Assembly: GCF_047948215.1 (NCBI RefSeq)
Contig: NC_134456.1
Location: forward strand, 56,127,959-56,191,958
Length of the DNA stretch: 64,000 nt
Reading direction: 5' to 3'
Origin: Lycorma delicatula
Lineage: Eukaryota; Arthropoda; Insecta; Hemiptera; Fulgoridae
The notes under the pieces were generated by a model. The model saw only the letters and a program-made list of their open reading frames with translations, did no database searches and was not told the DNA's origin. Of the stretch, positions 59,232 through 64,000 are shown one piece after another; within the stretch, counting starts at the first letter, position 1; each line of letters begins with the position of its first letter. Made by a program: the position numbers and the translations under genes.

Positions 59232-59485
59232 CGTTATTAGTGTTAACTGGTTTCTTTCCGATTAATAATTTTTTCCTTTGGGTTTTAGTCTCTAACCTAT
59301 TACATTAGTTCTATATTGTTGTATTTCTGCTTTACTCGTCATTTCGTTATTTCTGAAATATTGTCGGTATTTTTTGATGTGGAAGCTCTCCACCCCACCT
59401 CACTTTATCTTCACCCCAGAATAACCATGTTATTCATCCATTTCTGTTTCCTCTTCACTTCTTGATTTAGAATTATTGAGTATTT
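59232..59485 (+). repeat. Single-unit locus of the 113-bp satellite
   Basis: The first 150 bp match 40121-40264. One unit follows: GATGTGGAAGCTCTCCACCC, CACCTCACTTTATCTTCACC, CCAGAATAACCATGTTATTC, ATCCATTTCTGTTTCCTCTT, CACTTCTTGATTTAGAATTA. Its end variants (TTTCCTC, TTTAGAATTATTGA) are those of the left-edge units of the array, not of the uniform interior. It therefore looks like the unamplified version of the same dispersed repeat. Confidence 0.88.
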
Positions 59486-60922
59486 TTTGATGAGCGCTCA
59501 TGAAATTCACATTTTTTTAAAAATAATTTTAATTTTTTACGCGCTACGTAAACATTTTTCAATGAAAATTTGGTATCTGCTCAGTGATTTTTTTTAAAGA
59601 ATAAAAACATTTCTATATTTAGCTACGAATAGACTTTAGCTACAAAATTGAAACAAACATGGTCGAGGCCAATGGTAGTAAAGAGATGTTGCATGTTATA
59701 TATGTACTGTAAAAATTATACATAGAAGCATTCACTTTTGAATTAAATGTTGTACTTTTTGTGTTTTGATATTACACGTTTAGCGATATTTTGAACTCCA
59801 ATAGTACTAATGATCGTTCACTCTAAACTGAGCCCGTTTTCTTGTTGGTATGTGTTTCACTTTACCTGCTTATAATTTTTGCCATATACCTTAAAGTGAA
59901 ATGAAAATGGGGAAACATTTTTTTAAAAATAAGCATGAAAACATTATATTTCAGTTCAGTTACATTTGTAATAAAAATACTTTCAAAAAATACCTCGAAT
60001 TTTTTTTAGACAACGTTTTTTTTTCTCTCATTTGATGAAAGAGATTTTTCTTTTTCTTTTTTTCTTTTCTTTGCTTAGTTAGTTTATTTAAAAATTTTGG
60101 TTTGGAGCTCTGATATGTCACTTTTCCTCAAAAAGGTGGGTTTACGAATCGCGGCGCTAGGTAGCAGTACTTACTAGTAATAGGTAGCTTACAAGAACTT
60201 GATAATGTACTTGAAATAACAAAATTTTAAAGAAAATATACTACAGCTTGTTTTAATAGTAAATGCGCTTATGTAAATGAAAGTACTGAAGATGAAAATT
60301 TTTCTTAATTCCCATCACTTTATTAGAAAAAATAAAAGTATTAGTTTAGAAGAGATTATAGCAGATAATAAAATACAAAAACATGAACAGAAGGAAAGTG
60401 TTGCAAATGTGGCAACAAAGATTTGTTACATAAAACAGAAATAAATTTATTAGTAAAATTTTTTTCTACAATTAGAACTATTTGAACTAACTGATGTAGA
60501 AATAAAAAAATAATATAACTTACAAAATAAATGACTTACTTAAATAATAAACTTACATAAATAATAACTTACTTATATAATAATAACTTACAAAATAATA
60601 AGTGCAATATTACATCACGGATCTTCGATTCGTGAAGGTCATTATACTAGTTTTATTAAAAAAGGAAAAATATTGTTTAAAGTGATATCACATTTACAGA
60701 CATCATACAATTCTTTTGATTATTCGTTTTTTAATATAGATGAAGTCGAGCCGGTAAGAGTTTTATTTAACACCTATTATTTTTAAACAAAATTGTAAAT
60801 TAATAACAGATTTTGATAGTAGAAATGTAGTATCTTACATTTTTTGATATCAGTATCATTTTGTTAAAACAGTTTTATTTATACTGCAGAAATTTTTGTT
60901 TTTTGAGCGGAAGAAACGATAT
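59486..60922. other. AT-rich non-coding spacer
   Basis: A short direct repetition of ATAAACTTACATAAATAATA-like text lies at 60525-60600. No gene is recognised. Confidence 0.5.
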
Positions 60923-62650
60923 CTTTTCTTTTTTTCGCCTGTAATCTCCTTGCCCCCGGAGCCGGATCCGTAATTATGCATAAACCCAGCTCCGAAGGGT
61001 GCCTTTGCCTCAAACTACCTCGGTAGGGCGCTAGGCTCCATTCAGGTATCCAGGACTAGGTCTTTTGTTACATGCCATTTCTATAGCGAAGGAACCCCAA
61101 GGGATTCCTCTGCTGGGACTCCGGTCTTGACGCCCTACCTCTAATGGAGAATCCCAGGAGAAATCTCCCACCGGGACTACGGTCTTGCATTCCTCCCCAA
61201 TGGTGTCTGCAAGGGAGTCCCACTCCCAATCACTAGTGGTAAGACGCAGAGCCTCCCACCCCTCTCGGATGGGGCTGTCTCCTAAAGACACCGCAGCTTC
61301 GTTGTGTAAACTCCAGCGGATTCATGATGTGGGCGATGTCGTCTTACATCCACGGCCTCCAGGCGCATGCCCATGCTATTTGCATGCGTGACACCGAGAC
61401 TCCTGCATACAGTCCTTTTGCAAGAGGCCAGGCTCACCACTGATAAAGAAGTGGCCACTGTGATCTGTTCCAAGACACAAATTGGCCCTGTGGCCTGGCT
61501 TTCAGCACCGAAAATATAAGTCATCAAAGGTGCGCCTCATCTCCCGCCAGGCCACCCACCTAATTTGAATTTCCACATCGGATAGAAGCTTGTCCGCCAA
61601 GATGGGCGGCACTACCAAGGTGACCACTTGCATCACCCCAAATGATGGCCGCATGGTTAGTATATCTAGTGAGACTAACTCCCCTGTAACCCGACGAAGT
61701 TCCTTTAGAAACTCTTCTTTCGTTGTGAATACGTCCACGTCCTTAACTACAACTTAGACTATCCGGCCGCCTCTTCCCGTCAGAGCTGTAGTGACACCCT
61801 CTAACTTTTCAGTGATGTCCTTGCTCAGTTGTTCAGCCACACAAATATCAGCACGCACCCAGAGATGTAGGTTCTCGTTCTGCCTCTTTCGTGCGGAGAG
61901 GATCTCGACCTTTTCCGGCAACACTGCCCTCTTGACGGATTGGAGGAGCATAGATCTTATCTTCTGTCCTAACCACCACCGTGGTTGTTGGCGGACTCAT
62001 AGATTGTCTCTTGCTCTTTAACGACGATGTCGATGGTACTCGAGAAAGACACAAATAATTTTTCTTCTCCACCCGCCTACACATGTATTCCACGGAACGC
62101 CGTAGAATCTGCCCAAACCGAATCGAGGGCCCACAAAAGCAGCATCTTGTTCATCTTGCATCACTTGCGGTACGGACCTTCAAATGTCCAAGGCCACCTC
62201 CCAGTCCCCAACTGCCGAATCAACCACTAAAGCATAGCCAGTTCGACCCACATATTATTATGATGTGTCCATAATAGATGTAGATCTCTCTTGATCAGAA
62301 ACTGTCTCCGGTAAGTATAAGAAACTCCAGTAACTTGCTTTTAACTTTTTCTTTCACTTGCTGGTGGGAAACCGCGGAGTCTTGGCTACTCGGAAGATTT
62401 AAAAAGACGCTTCCCGGTTTTCTCAGTCATCTTCTCAGTCGTCTTCCTCTCTTTGCGCTTCGTCAACAACCGACCCGCGCGCCGATGTTCTTTCATCACC
62501 GCTTCCGCCAAGCTATCACTGCCACTACTGTCCGATAGGGCTTTTCCACCTGAACCCTAGAAGACTCCTTCCTAGTGGATCATCGCCCCACCATAGGAGA
62601 GAAATCCTCTTCGTCTGGTGGAAGCACTCCCTCTTACTGATGTGAGTCAG
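60923..62650 (-). mobile_element. LINE D, R1-clade, ORF1 plus 3' UTR without ORF2
   Basis: This GC-rich minus-strand island is bounded on the left by a T-rich run (about 60923-60935, the A tail) and on the right by AT-rich DNA. It contains a 5' part (62100-62650), an R1-type ORF1 relic and then, directly, a 3' UTR with blocks similar to those of LINE A (AAGACCGTAGTCCCGGTGGG, GGGAGATTTCTCCTGG, CAAGACCGGAGTCCCAGC). No endonuclease or RT sequence lies between them. The copy is thus a deletion derivative, or a member of a non-autonomous subfamily. Confidence 0.75.
61300..62093 (-). pseudogene. LINE D ORF1 (gag-like) relic
   Basis: Visible parts in order: MSPPTTTVVVRTEDKI, a frameshift near 61930, then SVKRAVLPEKVEILSARKRQ and EKLEGVTTALTGRGGRIV. 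An in-frame stop follows at 61754-61756, then VVVKDVDVFTTKEEFLKELR, LTMRPSFGVMQVVTLVVPP and ADKLLSDVEIQIRWVAWREM, the conserved R1 gag region. Knuckles follow: CxxC then a stop then KPGHRANLC (first), a decayed second ending KDC, and CHACK*HGHAPGGR (third). At least three stops and one frameshift are present. The right end (start) is uncertain. Confidence 0.78.
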
Positions 62651-63002
62651 CCATAAGAGTATTAACAACATTGAAACAAAATTAATTAATCCAAAAGAAA
62701 TTAATTAAGTAAACGAAAAATAAATTAAAGAAAAATTAAGTTAAATCGAAAGTGATAAATTAAAATTGAACTTCAACCTAGAAATTCCTTCAACTCGAAT
62801 TAATAGTCTATAATAGCTGTGTAGCTAGGTAATCATGCCTTATTTACCCTAGACCCAAAATTGAAAAATAAATATAACATATTTATTTTACAGAAAATAA
62901 AGCAACAACACATATAAACACAGAAACATAAAACAACAGAAAAGAAAACAACGCTACCACTCTCGCAACGGAGGCCAGCGAAAAAGTGATTTCTTTCTTT
63001 TT
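62651..63002. other. AT-rich non-coding spacer
   Basis: No feature recognised. Confidence 0.5.
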
Positions 63003-63186
63003 CTGTTTAGCCTCTTGAACCACGTAAGCTATTAATTAAAAAAATGAATGAGGATGATATGTATGAGTGTAAAATAAGTATAGTCTTGTACAGTGTCAGG
63101 TCGATCATTCATGAGATGTGTGGTTAATTAAAATCCAACCACCAAAGAACTTCGGTATCCACGATCAAATCCGTATAGAAGTATCC
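63003..63186 (-). mobile_element. SINE family 2, 5'-truncated (minus)
   Basis: Reverse complement of the SINE tail and body: CTGTTTAGCCTCTTGAACCA, GAATGAGGATGATATGTATG, AGTCTTGTACAGTGTCAGGT, CCAACCACCAAAGAACTTCG, GTATCCACGATC. It ends before the tRNA-like head. Two small indels separate it from the other copies. Confidence 0.88.
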
Positions 63187-64000
63187 GTAAGAAGTAATAT
63201 CTGCGAGATTCTTACCGTACGGTTTACAATTTCATTGTAATTTTTTTGGATTACTCTAATATTTTACTTTTTAAATTACATTTAAATGAAAAATAAATGT
63301 AAAGAAAACTTAACCAACCATTTTTTTAAATTCTACTATTGTTCTCCAACGAACGTATGTCTCGTATAACTTTGCAAATGAGAATTATTAAAAAAAAAGT
63401 TGCATAATATACTTTAAAAGATTGAATCATTAATACAAAATTAATTGAAATTACAATATATTTGGATTTTTTGAATATTTCATTCGGAAAATTGAATTTC
63501 AATCGTTTACCAGCTTATATTAGTTTTAAATTAATAATAATTTTCAAAAGAAAGACGTTTAACAAAATTAATAAAAATATTTTTTGGTAAATTACTTTAT
63601 ATTTAGTTTTAATTTGTAATTTAATTTATTAAATTTGATTAAATATAACTCACAAGTCAAATGGTGAATATGTAAGCGTGTTACAGTAAAATATATAAAT
63701 ATAAATTTACATTATTTTTGTTAAGAAGTTTATATAAAGAAAAAAGAAAATTAATGTTTACATTTTAAAAATCTTTGTAATTTTGATAAAAAAATTGTTG
63801 AAGGGGAGGTTGCTGTTTATATTTCATTTATCGTCGAAGTAAAACAATGAAGTTATCTGTTATTTGATAAGGACAGTAGGTAAAAATCAACATTTTAGTC
63901 TCGTGTTTTATGGAAGTTACAAAACTTAAAATTGCGTAAACAAAGGTAAATGTTGTTTTTGAAAATCTAAACGATGAGTAATATTTTTTCAACAAATACT
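63187..64000. other. AT-rich non-coding region to window end
   Basis: No gene, RNA or repeat recognised. Confidence 0.5.

Overview
This window looks like a piece of a large, AT-rich arthropod nuclear genome, most likely an insect. Hemiptera is a guess from the style of the repeats, not something the sequence proves. I find no convincing host protein-coding gene, rRNA or intact tRNA. Almost everything recognisable is a mobile element or its relic, set in AT-rich sequence with microsatellites. Element classes seen: R1-clade LINEs (A, C, D and a 3' tail), an RNase H-bearing LINE of the I/Jockey superclade (B), an RTE/CR1-like LINE end, two tRNA-derived SINE families, pogo/Tigger, mariner, several other IS630/mariner-type transposases, a probable Merlin relic, and a non-autonomous repeat family.

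Layout. 1-7.7 kb: AT-rich with microsatellites and two small hairpins. 7.7-11.2 kb: a SINE, a decayed pogo/Tigger element and a SINE fragment. 12.0-15.1 kb: two copies of an interspersed repeat with subterminal inverted repeats. 16.3-26.9 kb: a nested composite. A 16-bp direct repeat encloses an inverted SINE pair. The minus-strand SINE is split by R1-clade LINE A (7-bp target duplication), and LINE A is split by the 5.46-kb minus-strand LINE B (11-bp target duplication). 27.9-29.9 kb: a transposase relic and an orphan LINE 3' end. 32.7-39 kb: further repeat copies and two mariner relics. 40.27-44.78 kb: a satellite of 40 units of 113 bp, directly followed by a transposase relic. 46.8-53.3 kb: two more IS630/mariner relics, a Merlin-like relic and a LINE 3' fragment. 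53.3-58.5 kb: a SINE carrying the best preserved LINE in the window (C, minus strand). 59.2-59.5 kb: a single-unit locus of the satellite with the same left flank as the array. 60.9-62.7 kb: LINE D, an ORF1 joined to a 3' UTR with no ORF2. 63.0-63.2 kb: a last SINE fragment.

How the parts relate. The LINEs would encode gag-like zinc-knuckle proteins (ORF1) and endonuclease/reverse transcriptase proteins (ORF2). The SINEs carry pol III promoter boxes and would depend on LINE enzymes. Every coding region carries stops or frameshifts, so nothing here is expected to be active. The most interesting items are the datable nest of insertions, the inverted SINE pair inside one target duplication, and the satellite with a surviving single-unit locus in the same window.
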